Virus record (IMG/VR): IMGVR_UViG_3300032294_000268
Location: 1-28,301 of that record
DNA length: 28,301 nucleotides
Source of the DNA: a virus
Strand: one strand, 5' to 3'
Positions 8,172 through 15,953 of this stretch are shown here, in pieces; positions within the stretch are counted from its first letter, which is position 1; every line of letters starts with the position of its first letter. The notes below the pieces were generated by a model. The model ran no database searches. It was not told where the DNA came from and worked only from the letters and a program-made list of their open reading frames with translations. The translations under genes and the position numbers were made by a program.

Positions 8172-9193
8172 ACATCGCAGCCTTAGCACCATTTCAGTTC
8201 CACTATGGACAGTTCGGTGGAGCAGAGCGAATCCTTGAGCTACTTAGTCGTGTCCAAGCACCGGTCAATGTCTTTGCTGCCACTAGCGGGCAAAGTGAAC
8301 TCGTCAGAATCAACAACCTGACAATCCACTACAAGCAAGTCCCTGACTGGATTAGAACCCAGCCCGAATACGATACGAATCTGGCTCTGGTCGCTAGGGA
8401 CATGTTTGCTCAAGAACTTGAGGAGCAGAACCCTGATGTCGTTATCTTGGAACACCCCTGGCAGGTTGATGCACTAAGCGGTCAGAAGTTTGTCTATGAC
8501 GCGCACAATGACGAAACCAAAATCAAGTTGCAACTGACTACTGAGGAAATCGCTAGACAGGCGAACGCACTAGAACTCAAAGCGCTAAAGGCTGATCATG
8601 TTACATACTGCTCGGATGCCGATGAGCTGGAAACCGATAGCCCTAAGACTTACATTCCCAATGGCACACACCTGCCAAACATTAGCCGCGTGAATGGATC
8701 AAAGCTGAAGAACATTCTGTTTGTTGGAAGCGCTCATCCGCCAAATGTTGCTGCCGCTCTAATGCTTTCCAACCTAGCGCCGGCGCTCGCAGATTATGAA
8801 ATCATCATCGCAGGACAATGTTCTCAATACATCCAGACAACAGCAGAGAATGTGCGACTGCTAGGACATGTTGGCCCAGAGGTGCTTGACTACCTATTTG
8901 CGAACACGCATGCCTTTATCAACCTGATTACCGCAGGTTCTGGAACATCCCTCAAGGTTGCCAGAGCGCTTAGCTATGGATTGCCCGTCATCTCATCAAA
9001 GCTCGGAGCGCGAGGTTACGAGCAAAGTTGCATAATTGCCAATAACGCAGCAGAGGTCTTAGAAGCCCTTGAGAACTTACGCAATGGCTCTAACTACAAA
9101 CTGCAATCAGAAACCGCTAGAACTGGCGCTGAGAGCTTCTCATGGGATGCTATCGGCAAGCGGTTTAGCGATGTTGTTTTAGGACTGCTGTGA
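8168..9193 (+). CDS. Glycosyltransferase, GT-B type
   Basis: 341 residues from a GTG that overlaps the previous stop (GTGA). The C-terminal half resembles GT4/GT1-type enzymes: ILFVGSAHPPNVAAA (a donor-domain strand and loop), IIAGQ, VRLLGHVG and then a Ser-Gly-Thr-Ser-Leu-Lys segment with ARALSYGLPVISS, the typical nucleotide-sugar binding region. The canonical E-x7-E is less clear than in its upstream neighbour; the first acid is replaced within AGSGTSLKVARA. The N-terminal half starts with a Gly-rich YGQFGGAERI acceptor-domain loop. The acceptor is unknown; co-translation with its neighbours suggests successive sugar additions to one target. Confidence 0.85.
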   Translation: MNIAALAPFQFHYGQFGGAERILELLSRVQAPVNVFAATSGQSELVRINNLTIHYKQVPDWIRTQPEYDTNLALVARDMFAQELEEQNPDVVILEHPWQVDALSGQKFVYDAHNDETKIKLQLTTEEIARQANALELKALKADHVTYCSDADELETDSPKTYIPNGTHLPNISRVNGSKLKNILFVGSAHPPNVAAALMLSNLAPALADYEIIIAGQCSQYIQTTAENVRLLGHVGPEVLDYLFANTHAFINLITAGSGTSLKVARALSYGLPVISSKLGARGYEQSCIIANNAAEVLEALENLRNGSNYKLQSETARTGAESFSWDAIGKRFSDVVLGLL

Positions 9194-9864
9194 CCACTAT
9201 AAGTTTGCCTCTAGCTATCTGGGGTAATGGCTATGGTCAGTTCCTAGAACGCTGGCTGGGTGGAGTTCGCGGACTTGAGCGTAAGCCTGACGAAATAGTG
9301 ATCGTGACCGATGTAAAAAACAAAGACATCGTTCAAGACCTAGACATAGACATACCGGTGACAACGCACTATCTAGACTGTGCTGATTATCGGTTGTGGG
9401 ATTACGCAATCCGCAATTGCAAGTCGGACTGGATTGCTATCTGCAATGTTGATGATGAGTTTCTGCCAGGAGCGCTCAATCAAATAGAAGAAGCCGATGA
9501 TGCGGGATGCAATCTATTGCTTGATCACCTAATCGTCCGCACAAATCGTCAGGTTTGGTCTGGCACTTTTGACCCTAATGTAATCCCCTATCAGTTCACA
9601 ATGCCAGGGGCTGAACCGATGAAGCGCCAACTCTACCTAGATGCCGGTGGATTTGATTATCACTTTCAATTCCCTGACTGGGCTATGGCTGTTCACATGG
9701 TTCACAAGTCTTTAGCAAAGCCCTTCACAGCTACAACTGAGCGCATACTTTTTGACCCTGGCGAAACGCATCTAACGATGAGCGGTATGCAACAGAATCC
9801 CAGCGTCAAGTCAGCGGGAACAGCTCAAGTGCATGAATTGTCCAGAAGCCTTGGACTGCTGTAG
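9190..9864 (+). CDS. Glycosyltransferase, GT2-like (GT-A fold)
   Basis: 224 residues from a GTG overlapping the previous stop (GTGA). It has the layout of a GT-A enzyme: an N-terminal strand-helix unit (ISLPLAIWGNG, then EIVIVTD at 35-41), a stretch resembling the nucleotide-binding fold, and ICNVDDEFLPGAL with D88-D89 in the DxD-like metal site. The C-terminal part holds an FPDWAMAVHMVH segment that may form the acceptor side. At 224 residues it is short, so it probably consists of the catalytic domain alone. It completes the three-gene glycosylation block. Whether it starts the glycan on protein or extends it cannot be told from sequence. Confidence 0.8.
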   Translation: MTTISLPLAIWGNGYGQFLERWLGGVRGLERKPDEIVIVTDVKNKDIVQDLDIDIPVTTHYLDCADYRLWDYAIRNCKSDWIAICNVDDEFLPGALNQIEEADDAGCNLLLDHLIVRTNRQVWSGTFDPNVIPYQFTMPGAEPMKRQLYLDAGGFDYHFQFPDWAMAVHMVHKSLAKPFTATTERILFDPGETHLTMSGMQQNPSVKSAGTAQVHELSRSLGLL

Positions 9865-9865
9865 G

Positions 9866-9879
9866 ACTACAATAGAACT
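9866..9879 (+). promoter_or_regulatory. Candidate -10 element directly before the connector gene
   Basis: TACAAT (9868-9873) differs at one position from the -10 consensus and ends six bases before the ATG at 9880. There is no Shine-Dalgarno, so a leaderless start is possible. No good -35 is visible. The motif shares TA-N-AATAGAA with the region at 24962-24971. Confidence 0.35.
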
Positions 9880-10479
9880 ATGGCAATCACTAATGGCTAC
9901 TGTTCTTTAGCTGAACTAAAGGCTGCTCTACGCATCCCATCATCTGACACAATTGACGATGCCCTGCTAGAACTCGCAGTTGAATCAGCTTCGCGCGAGA
10001 TTGACGCTGCAACCGAACGCCAGTTCTTCTCAACTTCTGCCACTCGTATCTACACACCGCGTGACAGCTACATCACCGAAACCGATGACATCATCACCCT
10101 GACGACCCTAAAGGTTTCAGGATCAGCAAATGGCATTTATGACGTTACTTGGAAAACATCTGACTATCAGCTCGAGCCACTAAACGGACTAGCCGGTGGA
10201 GTGCCAATGCCATTCTGCTTCATTCGTGCAGTCGGTGACTTCACCTTCCCAACAAGCGGAGGCGAGGCGACAGTTCAAATTGTAGGCACATTCGGTTTCT
10301 CGAGTGTTCCAATTGCCATCAAGCAAGCCACCATGATTCTGGCATCTCGCATTTTCAAGCGCCTAGACTCTCCACTCGGAGTTGCTGGCTTCGGTGACAT
10401 CGGCGTTATGCGTGTCGGCAAGCTTGACCCAGATGTCGAGGCTCTGATCATGCCTTACAAGAAGGTTCGGTTCGCGTGA
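9880..10479 (+). CDS. Head-tail connector (adaptor), gp6-like
   Basis: 199 residues. The N-terminal helical part (CSLAELKAALRIPSSDTIDD, residues 8-27, then an acidic Leu/Ala helix with SASREIDAAT) is typical of gp6/gp15-like head completion proteins, which form the ring under the portal. The middle is beta-rich and the C-terminus is helical again (AIKQATMILASRIFKRLDSP). It is the first gene after the glycosyltransferase block, so the normal capsid-to-connector order is interrupted by that block. The next gene begins at a GTGA overlap. Confidence 0.85.
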   Translation: MAITNGYCSLAELKAALRIPSSDTIDDALLELAVESASREIDAATERQFFSTSATRIYTPRDSYITETDDIITLTTLKVSGSANGIYDVTWKTSDYQLEPLNGLAGGVPMPFCFIRAVGDFTFPTSGGEATVQIVGTFGFSSVPIAIKQATMILASRIFKRLDSPLGVAGFGDIGVMRVGKLDPDVEALIMPYKKVRFA

Positions 10480-10880
10480 GCATCAGCGACATCCGGCAGG
10501 GTATTGCTAATAACCTAGCGACAATCTCAGGGCTTCGGGCAACAGCCGAAATCCCAGACAATCCTTCTCCACCAATCGCAGTAGTCCAGTTGCAGAATGT
10601 CAACTATGACGGTGCGTTTGCGAAGGGAATGACAACCTACAATTTCACAGTCAGCGTCATCGTAGGCAGACAGGCTGAGAGAGATGCACAGCGAAAGCTA
10701 AATGCCTACGCCTCACCAAGTGGAACGCAATCGGTCAAGTTAGCTATTGAAAGCGATAGGACACTCGGAGGCAAAGCCTTCGACCTACGCGTCACAGAGC
10801 TTACAAACATCGGTGCGGTATTATTGAACGAGGCAACTTACCTAGCCGCAGACTTTGCGGTTACCGTTTACGCACAATAA
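10476..10880 (+). CDS. Probable tail terminator / tail completion protein
   Basis: 134 residues with a GTG start overlapping the connector stop. The fold pattern (N-terminal helix SISDIRQGIANNLATI, then beta strands PPIAVVQLQNV, NFTVSVIVG, a helix with AERDAQRKLNAY, then beta strands) matches gpU-like tail terminators that cap the tail tube and join it to the head. Its position between connector and major tail protein is where tail terminators are found. The name rests on order and predicted fold rather than on a diagnostic motif. Confidence 0.7.
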   Translation: MSISDIRQGIANNLATISGLRATAEIPDNPSPPIAVVQLQNVNYDGAFAKGMTTYNFTVSVIVGRQAERDAQRKLNAYASPSGTQSVKLAIESDRTLGGKAFDLRVTELTNIGAVLLNEATYLAADFAVTVYAQ

Positions 10881-10889
10881 GGAGAAATC

Positions 10890-11300
10890 GTGGCAAAGTT
10901 TGTAGCTACTGATTACAGCATCACAATCAACGGGGCAAGCTTCAGCTCAAGCCTTGCCGCCGTCACTCTCGACATCACCATCGAGGAGCAGGACACAACC
11001 AGCTTCGGCAACACCGCTCGCACTCGCGTTGGCGGATTGCAGGACGCTTCTCTGTCGCTTGACTTCCACCAGGACTTCGCTGCCGGTGCGGTTGACGCAG
11101 TTCTTTACCCGCTACTAGGAAGCTACGCAACTGTAGTTATCAAGCCAACCAGCGGAACTGTAACTGCAACCAACCCGACTTACACCGCAGTTTGCCTAGT
11201 AACCCAATACCAGCCTTTCGCATCCACGGTGGGCGATCTAGCAAGTCTTTCTGTGTCGTGGCCTGTAAGTGGCCCAGTTGTTCGTGGAACTGCGGCATAA
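10890..11300 (+). CDS. Major tail (tube) protein
   Basis: 136 residues with a GTG start and a clear AAGGAG upstream. The protein is almost entirely beta-structured: FVATDYSITINGASF, then LDITIEEQDTTSFGNTARTR, a pattern common to the small tail tube proteins of actinophages. It lies just before the frameshifted chaperone pair, the usual place for the tube gene. It would polymerise into the hexameric rings of a non-contractile tail. No Ig-like C-terminal domain is present; the length is close to the minimal tube fold. Confidence 0.88.
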   Translation: MAKFVATDYSITINGASFSSSLAAVTLDITIEEQDTTSFGNTARTRVGGLQDASLSLDFHQDFAAGAVDAVLYPLLGSYATVVIKPTSGTVTATNPTYTAVCLVTQYQPFASTVGDLASLSVSWPVSGPVVRGTAA

Positions 11301-11309
11301 GGAAAACAA

Positions 11310-11558
11310 ATGCAAATCAACCTACAAATCACCTACACAGACGAATCAGTAAGAGTCGTCAAAGCTGTCGCGGCTGACCTAGTTGCGTTCGAAAGTAAGT
11401 TCGACCTAAGCATTGCCCGCCTTGAGCAGAGCGTGAAACTAACTCACCTTCTGTTCTTGGCGTGGCATGTCGAGCATCGTCTAAAGCAGACTGCTCTGGA
11501 CTTTGACGCTTGGATTGATACTGTCGAAGGCGTAGAAGCGGCTGAAGCAAAAAAATAA
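11310..11558 (+). CDS. Tail assembly chaperone, short (unshifted) form
   Basis: 82 residues ending with Glu-Ala-Lys-Lys at a TAA (11556-11558). It lies between tail tube and tape measure genes, where siphophages encode a gpG-like chaperone. Strands and an amphipathic helix (SKFDLSIARLEQ, TALDFDAWIDTVEG) fit that fold. The last two sense codons lie on a run of seven A residues that permits a -1 shift into a longer product. The chaperone would coat the tape measure during tail assembly and is absent from the mature virion. Confidence 0.85.
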   Translation: MQINLQITYTDESVRVVKAVAADLVAFESKFDLSIARLEQSVKLTHLLFLAWHVEHRLKQTALDFDAWIDTVEGVEAAEAKK

Positions 11559-11713
11559 CTGGGCTGGGTGATTCATCCGCTCATTGGTATCTGGCGAACC
11601 TTGCCTACGAATACAAGATAAGCCCAGCCGAGCTAGAAAAGCTTGAACCACGCATGCTCTGGACAATGGGGCGTGTCTTGGAGAGTCGTAATCAGCGACA
11701 GCGCAAGCGGTAA
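11310..11713 (+). CDS. Tail assembly chaperone, long form made by -1 frameshift
   Basis: If the ribosome slips back one base on A_AAA_AAA (11549-11555), translation continues from 11555 in the -1 frame through 52 more codons to the TAA at 11711-11713, giving 134 residues. The extension (LGDSSAHWYLANLAYEYKIS, then a Glu/Leu-rich helix and a basic QRQRKR tail) is clearly protein-like and has no start codon of its own near its beginning. This matches the gpG/gpGT arrangement of lambda and of most siphophages, where the shifted product binds the tube protein. Confidence 0.85.
11549..11629 (+). promoter_or_regulatory. Programmed -1 frameshift signal
   Basis: The heptamer A_AAA_AAA (11549-11555) is in the correct zero-frame phase and directly precedes the stop codon. 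Six bases later GGCTGGG (11562-11568) can pair with CCCAGCC (11623-11629), a 7-bp GC-rich stem across 54 bases. The spacer length is in the range typical of stimulatory structures. The slip site is clear; the stem is a candidate. Confidence 0.8.
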
Positions 11714-11737
11714 ACTTGAAGCGTTAGGAGTCGCACG

Positions 11738-12253
11738 ATGATAGAAACGCCAAGGCTTGACCCAGTTCAAGTAAAGCGCGTGATGCGTATCCTGAGAGAA
11801 CTCGACCCGCAAATCGTAAAAGACATGCGAACCGAACTCAAATCAAAAATTCGACCTGTTGCCGATCAAGTCGCTTCAGCCGTTCCTATTGAGCCACCGC
11901 TTTCCGGTATGCGTAACAATGGGCCATTGGCCTGGAGTTCTGTCCGACCTACTATTGGATTCACGCCATCGAAAAAGCAGGGCAACTCAATTGTTGCTAT
12001 TCGCATCAACCCTCAAAAGGGCAAGCGCGGACTCTATCTTGCAGAGTTGGCAGGTTCTCGCTCACAGGGCTTTACTGACGCAGGGCGCAATCTAGTTTCA
12101 GTTCTAAATGAGCGCCGACCAATGAAGGGTCGTGGCGGTCGCTTTGCATACGCACAGTTCCGCATGCTTAGACCAGATGTCATCAGCATCGCAGAAAGAA
12201 TCTTGAACAAAACTTTCGAGGATGCCGAACGGAGATTAGCAAGTGGCGATTAA
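11738..12253 (+). CDS. Putative tail/neck-region protein of unknown function
   Basis: 171 residues with TAGGAG before the ATG. It is basic, with an N-terminal helical section (VQVKRVMRILRELDPQIVKD) and a C-terminal part rich in Arg, Gly and Lys (RRPMKGRGGRFAYAQFR) that ends in a helix. The overall pattern recalls HK97 gp10-like neck proteins, but those normally lie before the tail tube gene; here it sits between chaperone and tape measure. It overlaps the tape measure start by 11 bases, so it is co-translated with it. A structural role is likely and the exact role is unknown. Confidence 0.6.
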   Translation: MIETPRLDPVQVKRVMRILRELDPQIVKDMRTELKSKIRPVADQVASAVPIEPPLSGMRNNGPLAWSSVRPTIGFTPSKKQGNSIVAIRINPQKGKRGLYLAELAGSRSQGFTDAGRNLVSVLNERRPMKGRGGRFAYAQFRMLRPDVISIAERILNKTFEDAERRLASGD

Positions 12254-14057
12254 CTTAAATGTCATTTCCAAGTTTGACGACAAGGGAATCAAGAAGGCTA
12301 CTGCTGAAATCAGCGGAATGAGTTCAGGGCTAAAGAAGCTCGGTGGTCTGATTGCGGCAGCGTTCTCAATCCAGGCAATCACAAACTTTACAAAAGAGGC
12401 AATCCTCGCCGCCGAAGGTGTAGAACAAGCCAACTCACGCTTGGATCAAATCGCCAACCAGATGAACCTGTTCGGCAAAGAAACTGATGCCGTAACACAA
12501 AGGCTTATCAAGTTTGCTGAGGCGAACGAACTTACAGTCGCTGTGGACGCTGAGGTCATCAAGGCGACACAGGCAAAGCTACTTACATTCAAGGAACTCG
12601 CAAAGACTGCCGATGATGCCGGTGGGTCGTTTGACCGCGCTACAAAGGCCGCACTAGACCTAGCTGCCGCTGGCTTTGGTTCTGCCGAAACCAACGCTGT
12701 TCAATTGGGTAAGGCGTTGCAAGACCCAATCAAGGGAATCACAGCACTAGCTCGATCAGGTGTGACCTTTACCGCTGTCGAGCGAGAGAAAATCAAAGCC
12801 CTAACTGAATCGGGCAAGATTCTAGAAGCTCAGAACATGATTCTGGGAGCTATCGAAACTCAGGTTGGCGGAACTGCTGCCGCTACCGCAACTGCCAGCG
12901 AGAAGATGAAGCTCGCCTTCGACAATGTAAAAGAATCAGTTGGCGCTGCCCTACTGCCTGTCTTTGACGAACTGGTGGTAAAGCTTCTCCCACTCATTGA
13001 AAAGCTTGGGCCACAGCTAGTCACTATCTTTAGCGCTCTAGCGCCGGTCTTTGACAAGATTGCGGTTCTACTGCCAAAGCTAGTGGACTCATTCATTCCG
13101 CTGATTGATGTGTTTGCAGACATCATGGTTTTGGCTGCTGATCTAGCCATTGAGTTTATGCCAGCGCTTCTGGCAATCTTTGACGCAATCATTCCAGTCA
13201 TCAAGGCAATCCTGCCTCCACTAGCAGAGTTCCTAAAAGACTTGATGCAACCACTAGCACCTGCCATCGAAGCGTTTATGGAAGCGCTACAGCCGGTCAT
13301 TGACCTAGTGCTACCAGTTCTGCTTGACATGCTAAATCAGCTTTTGCCTGTATTCCTTATGCTTCTCAATGATGCAATTGTTCCGCTAATCCCAGTCTTT
13401 ACCAGCTTGATTCTGGCGATGCTTCCACTACTTGAGGAACTGTTGCCACTTCTGACAATGCTTCTAAAGGATGTCGTTGTTCCAGCGCTAAAACTTGCAG
13501 CTAGCGTGGTTAGCCAGGTTCTAGTTGAGTCAGTCAAGTTCTTGGCTGGAACGCTAGACAATGTTCTGCCAGGCATCAGCAAGTTTGCCGAGGTCTTTAG
13601 AACTGTGTTCAAGGGCTTACTCGACTTTATGAAGCCGATTGTGAACAGCATCATCGGGCTTATTGAAGGCATGGTCAACGGAATCATCAGCGGTATCAAC
13701 GCAATGACGAGAGCGTTGAACAAGATTTCATTCTCATTGCCAGACTGGATTCCGCTAATCGGTGGTCAGAAGTTCGCTCTGAACCTGCCAGAGATTTCTA
13801 AGATGAAGATTCCACGCCTAGCCGAAGGTGGCGTTGTCATGCCACAGCCAGGCGGAGTCCTAGCCAACATCGCTGAAGGTGGTCAGGCTGAGGCTGTAAT
13901 ACCACTTGACCGCTTTGGCGACATGGGTTCAAAGCAAACCTTCAACATCACAGTCAATGCTGGCATTGGAGCAGATGGAGCGGAAATCGGGCGAAAGATA
14001 GTGGATGAGATTCTGCGCTACGAGCGTTCTTCCGGTCGCGTGTTTGCGAGGGCATAG
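12243..14057 (+). CDS. Tape measure protein
   Basis: 604 residues with a GTG start and GGAGA upstream. The N-terminal third is helical (NLNVISKFDDKGIKKATAEI, then Ala/Lys/Glu-rich helices). The middle (about 230-440) is a long run of very hydrophobic Leu/Pro/Ile helices with repeating LLP and PLI motifs. The C-terminus has EGGVVMPQPGGVLANIAEGG followed by a Gln-Ala-Glu-Ala-Val-Ile-Pro-Leu stretch, a motif often found near the end of tape measures. At roughly 1.5 Angstrom per residue this predicts a tail near 90 nm. No peptidase or lytic domain is visible, unlike many longer tape measures. Confidence 0.92.
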   Translation: MAINLNVISKFDDKGIKKATAEISGMSSGLKKLGGLIAAAFSIQAITNFTKEAILAAEGVEQANSRLDQIANQMNLFGKETDAVTQRLIKFAEANELTVAVDAEVIKATQAKLLTFKELAKTADDAGGSFDRATKAALDLAAAGFGSAETNAVQLGKALQDPIKGITALARSGVTFTAVEREKIKALTESGKILEAQNMILGAIETQVGGTAAATATASEKMKLAFDNVKESVGAALLPVFDELVVKLLPLIEKLGPQLVTIFSALAPVFDKIAVLLPKLVDSFIPLIDVFADIMVLAADLAIEFMPALLAIFDAIIPVIKAILPPLAEFLKDLMQPLAPAIEAFMEALQPVIDLVLPVLLDMLNQLLPVFLMLLNDAIVPLIPVFTSLILAMLPLLEELLPLLTMLLKDVVVPALKLAASVVSQVLVESVKFLAGTLDNVLPGISKFAEVFRTVFKGLLDFMKPIVNSIIGLIEGMVNGIISGINAMTRALNKISFSLPDWIPLIGGQKFALNLPEISKMKIPRLAEGGVVMPQPGGVLANIAEGGQAEAVIPLDRFGDMGSKQTFNITVNAGIGADGAEIGRKIVDEILRYERSSGRVFARA

Positions 14058-15277
14058 TGGACAACAAAGTAGAAATTGGCTTTGACCTATCGGGACTGCC
14101 AGACGCAGAGTTTGCTCGCCTTGACGATGCGTTCTATGGCATCCTAGACGCACCACAGACAATCCTTGGTGGAGCTATCTATCAGGATGTAACACCATTC
14201 GTAATCAACTACTCAATTGGCAGAGGTAAGTCCCGTCAGCTAGATCGCTATCAATCAGGAAAGCTCTCAGTTGACCTTGACAATAACACGCGTGTCTTTG
14301 ACCCGCTGTATGGGGAATCGCCTTATCGCGGTCAGATTATTCCAAAGCGAGCGGTTCGCGTCACTTCAAATGACATTGTTCAATACGAAGGACTCATTGA
14401 CGACTGGGACTTGAGTTATCAGCCACAGGGCAACTCGGTTGCTTCTATCGTGGCTTCAGATGCTTTTACGCAATTTGCTAACCAGACGCTAACGCAAACC
14501 ACAAATACCGCTCAGTTCACCGGTGCGCGTATCGGGGCAATCCTTGGCAACGCTGGCGTTCAATGGCCAATCACGAAAGTGATAGCAGAAACAGGAAAGC
14601 AATTCCTGCAAGCTGACACAGTAGCCGAAGGAACTGGCGCACTCTCATACCTCCAGACTGTCGCTGATTCAGAGCCAGGCGCGCTATTTGTTGACAAGCA
14701 GGGAAACGTTGTTTTCAAGGATCGTCAAGCAGCAACGATAGGCACACCAGTAGCGTTCACCGATGATGGCACAGGCATCCCTTATCAGGGCTTGGCGGTG
14801 GTTTATGGGGCAGAACTTCTATTCAATGAGGTAATTGTCAACCGCGTCAATGGCGGGACTGCTACAGCCATAAATCTGACATCGCAGAACGAATACGGAA
14901 TCCAGACCCTGACTCGTTCTAGCCTTCCGCTTGACAATGACGACAGCGCACAAGACCTAGCAGATTACCTAGCCGCTCAGTTTGCACAGCCCGAGTATCG
15001 CTTTGAGTCAATTCAAATTGAGCTTCGGGAGCTAACTCCAACACAACAGGATCAGGTTCTGGCTCTGGAGCTTGGTGACTTCGTGAGTGTAAAGTTCACA
15101 CCAAACAATGTTCCGCCGGCAATTGAGCGAGCGGCAGAAGTCATTCGAATCGCACAAACAGTAACGCCAACTTCACACCGCGTCACGCTAGGACTAGCCT
15201 CGACTGAATACAACTTCTTTAGGCTGTCAGACTTGGTGTTTGGTAGGCTATCAACAGGAAACGCTTTGGCGTATTAG
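14057..15277 (+). CDS. Minor tail protein at the tail tip
   Basis: 406 residues starting at a GTG that overlaps the tape measure stop (TAGTG). The segment with YSIGRGKSRQLDRYQSGKLS, followed by Asp-Leu-Asp-Asn-Asn-Thr, is characteristic of actinophage minor tail proteins encoded right after the tape measure. The protein is beta-rich with one mid-helix region (LSYLQTVADSEPGALFVD), as expected for a distal tail or baseplate hub component. It probably links the tail tube to the fibres encoded downstream. The exact position in the tip cannot be told from sequence. Confidence 0.82.
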   Translation: MDNKVEIGFDLSGLPDAEFARLDDAFYGILDAPQTILGGAIYQDVTPFVINYSIGRGKSRQLDRYQSGKLSVDLDNNTRVFDPLYGESPYRGQIIPKRAVRVTSNDIVQYEGLIDDWDLSYQPQGNSVASIVASDAFTQFANQTLTQTTNTAQFTGARIGAILGNAGVQWPITKVIAETGKQFLQADTVAEGTGALSYLQTVADSEPGALFVDKQGNVVFKDRQAATIGTPVAFTDDGTGIPYQGLAVVYGAELLFNEVIVNRVNGGTATAINLTSQNEYGIQTLTRSSLPLDNDDSAQDLADYLAAQFAQPEYRFESIQIELRELTPTQQDQVLALELGDFVSVKFTPNNVPPAIERAAEVIRIAQTVTPTSHRVTLGLASTEYNFFRLSDLVFGRLSTGNALAY

Positions 15278-15284
15278 GAGAATC

Positions 15285-15944
15285 ATGTCGGGTTGGAAAC
15301 AATGGCAACTTGCCGAGGTCGTTGAGTTTGGCGAGTTCCAAAGCTACCTGCAAAACCAGGTCGTTCAGGTTTATGACAATGCAACTGCGCGAACAACTGC
15401 GCTAGGAACTGCGGTTGCTGAAGGCATGATGTCCTACCTAAAGGACACTAATCAGCTACAGGTTTACGGAACAGCTTGGGCAGATGTATCTAGTCCTGGC
15501 GACATAACCGCTGTAACCGCTGGCACAGGGTTGTCAGGTGGGGGTTCAGCGGGAGATGTGACACTAAACGTAAACTACGCCGCAGTCGGTTCGGCTGTTC
15601 TGGCATCTCCAAACATCACAGGAACGGCAACTATTGCTGCTGGTTCGGTTACTGGAAACCTAGTTGTCGGTGGCGACCTATCAGACCCAAACTGGACAGG
15701 CTCGAGAGTTCTAACTACTTCAGGCTCAACCGCAGTTACCTCAACAGTAACCTCGACAGAGCTTGGTCATCTATCAGGCGTAACTTCTGCAATCCAGACA
15801 CAGCTAAACGCCAGAGTCTTGACAACTAATGGTGCGGTCACAACTGCGGCTGTCGGATCAGTTGTCGTCAGAAACATCGCAATCAGCACAGCAACGCCTT
15901 CCGGTGGTATGGATGGCGATGTCTGGTTGCAATACACACCATAA
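15285..15944 (+). CDS. Tail fibre/tip protein, first copy of a duplicated head module
   Basis: 219 residues. An upstream in-frame start at 15240 exists, but the ATG at 15285 has a strong AGGAG and matches the start of a paralogue (MSGW here, MSGY at 17819). Residues 1-68 (QSYLQNQVVQV, EGMMSYLKD, GTAWADV) align with the same region of that paralogue and may be the attachment domain. The remainder is Thr/Ser/Val/Gly-rich with repeats typical of fibre shafts (VTAGTGLSGGG, VTSAIQTQLNARVLTTNG). It is followed by a glycine-rich adhesin-like gene. Confidence 0.75.
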   Translation: MSGWKQWQLAEVVEFGEFQSYLQNQVVQVYDNATARTTALGTAVAEGMMSYLKDTNQLQVYGTAWADVSSPGDITAVTAGTGLSGGGSAGDVTLNVNYAAVGSAVLASPNITGTATIAAGSVTGNLVVGGDLSDPNWTGSRVLTTSGSTAVTSTVTSTELGHLSGVTSAIQTQLNARVLTTNGAVTTAAVGSVVVRNIAISTATPSGGMDGDVWLQYTP

Positions 15945-15953
15945 GGGGTATAA

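Noticed and set aside
12860-13330. A 156-residue open frame on the - strand within the tape measure gene
   Set aside because: It mirrors the codon pattern of the tape measure gene, is Ser/Ala-rich without domain-like order, and has no promoter or ribosome site.
15240-15284. An upstream in-frame start for the first fibre head gene
   Set aside because: It lies inside the preceding gene, has no ribosome site, and the paralogue at 17819 starts at the equivalent of 15285.
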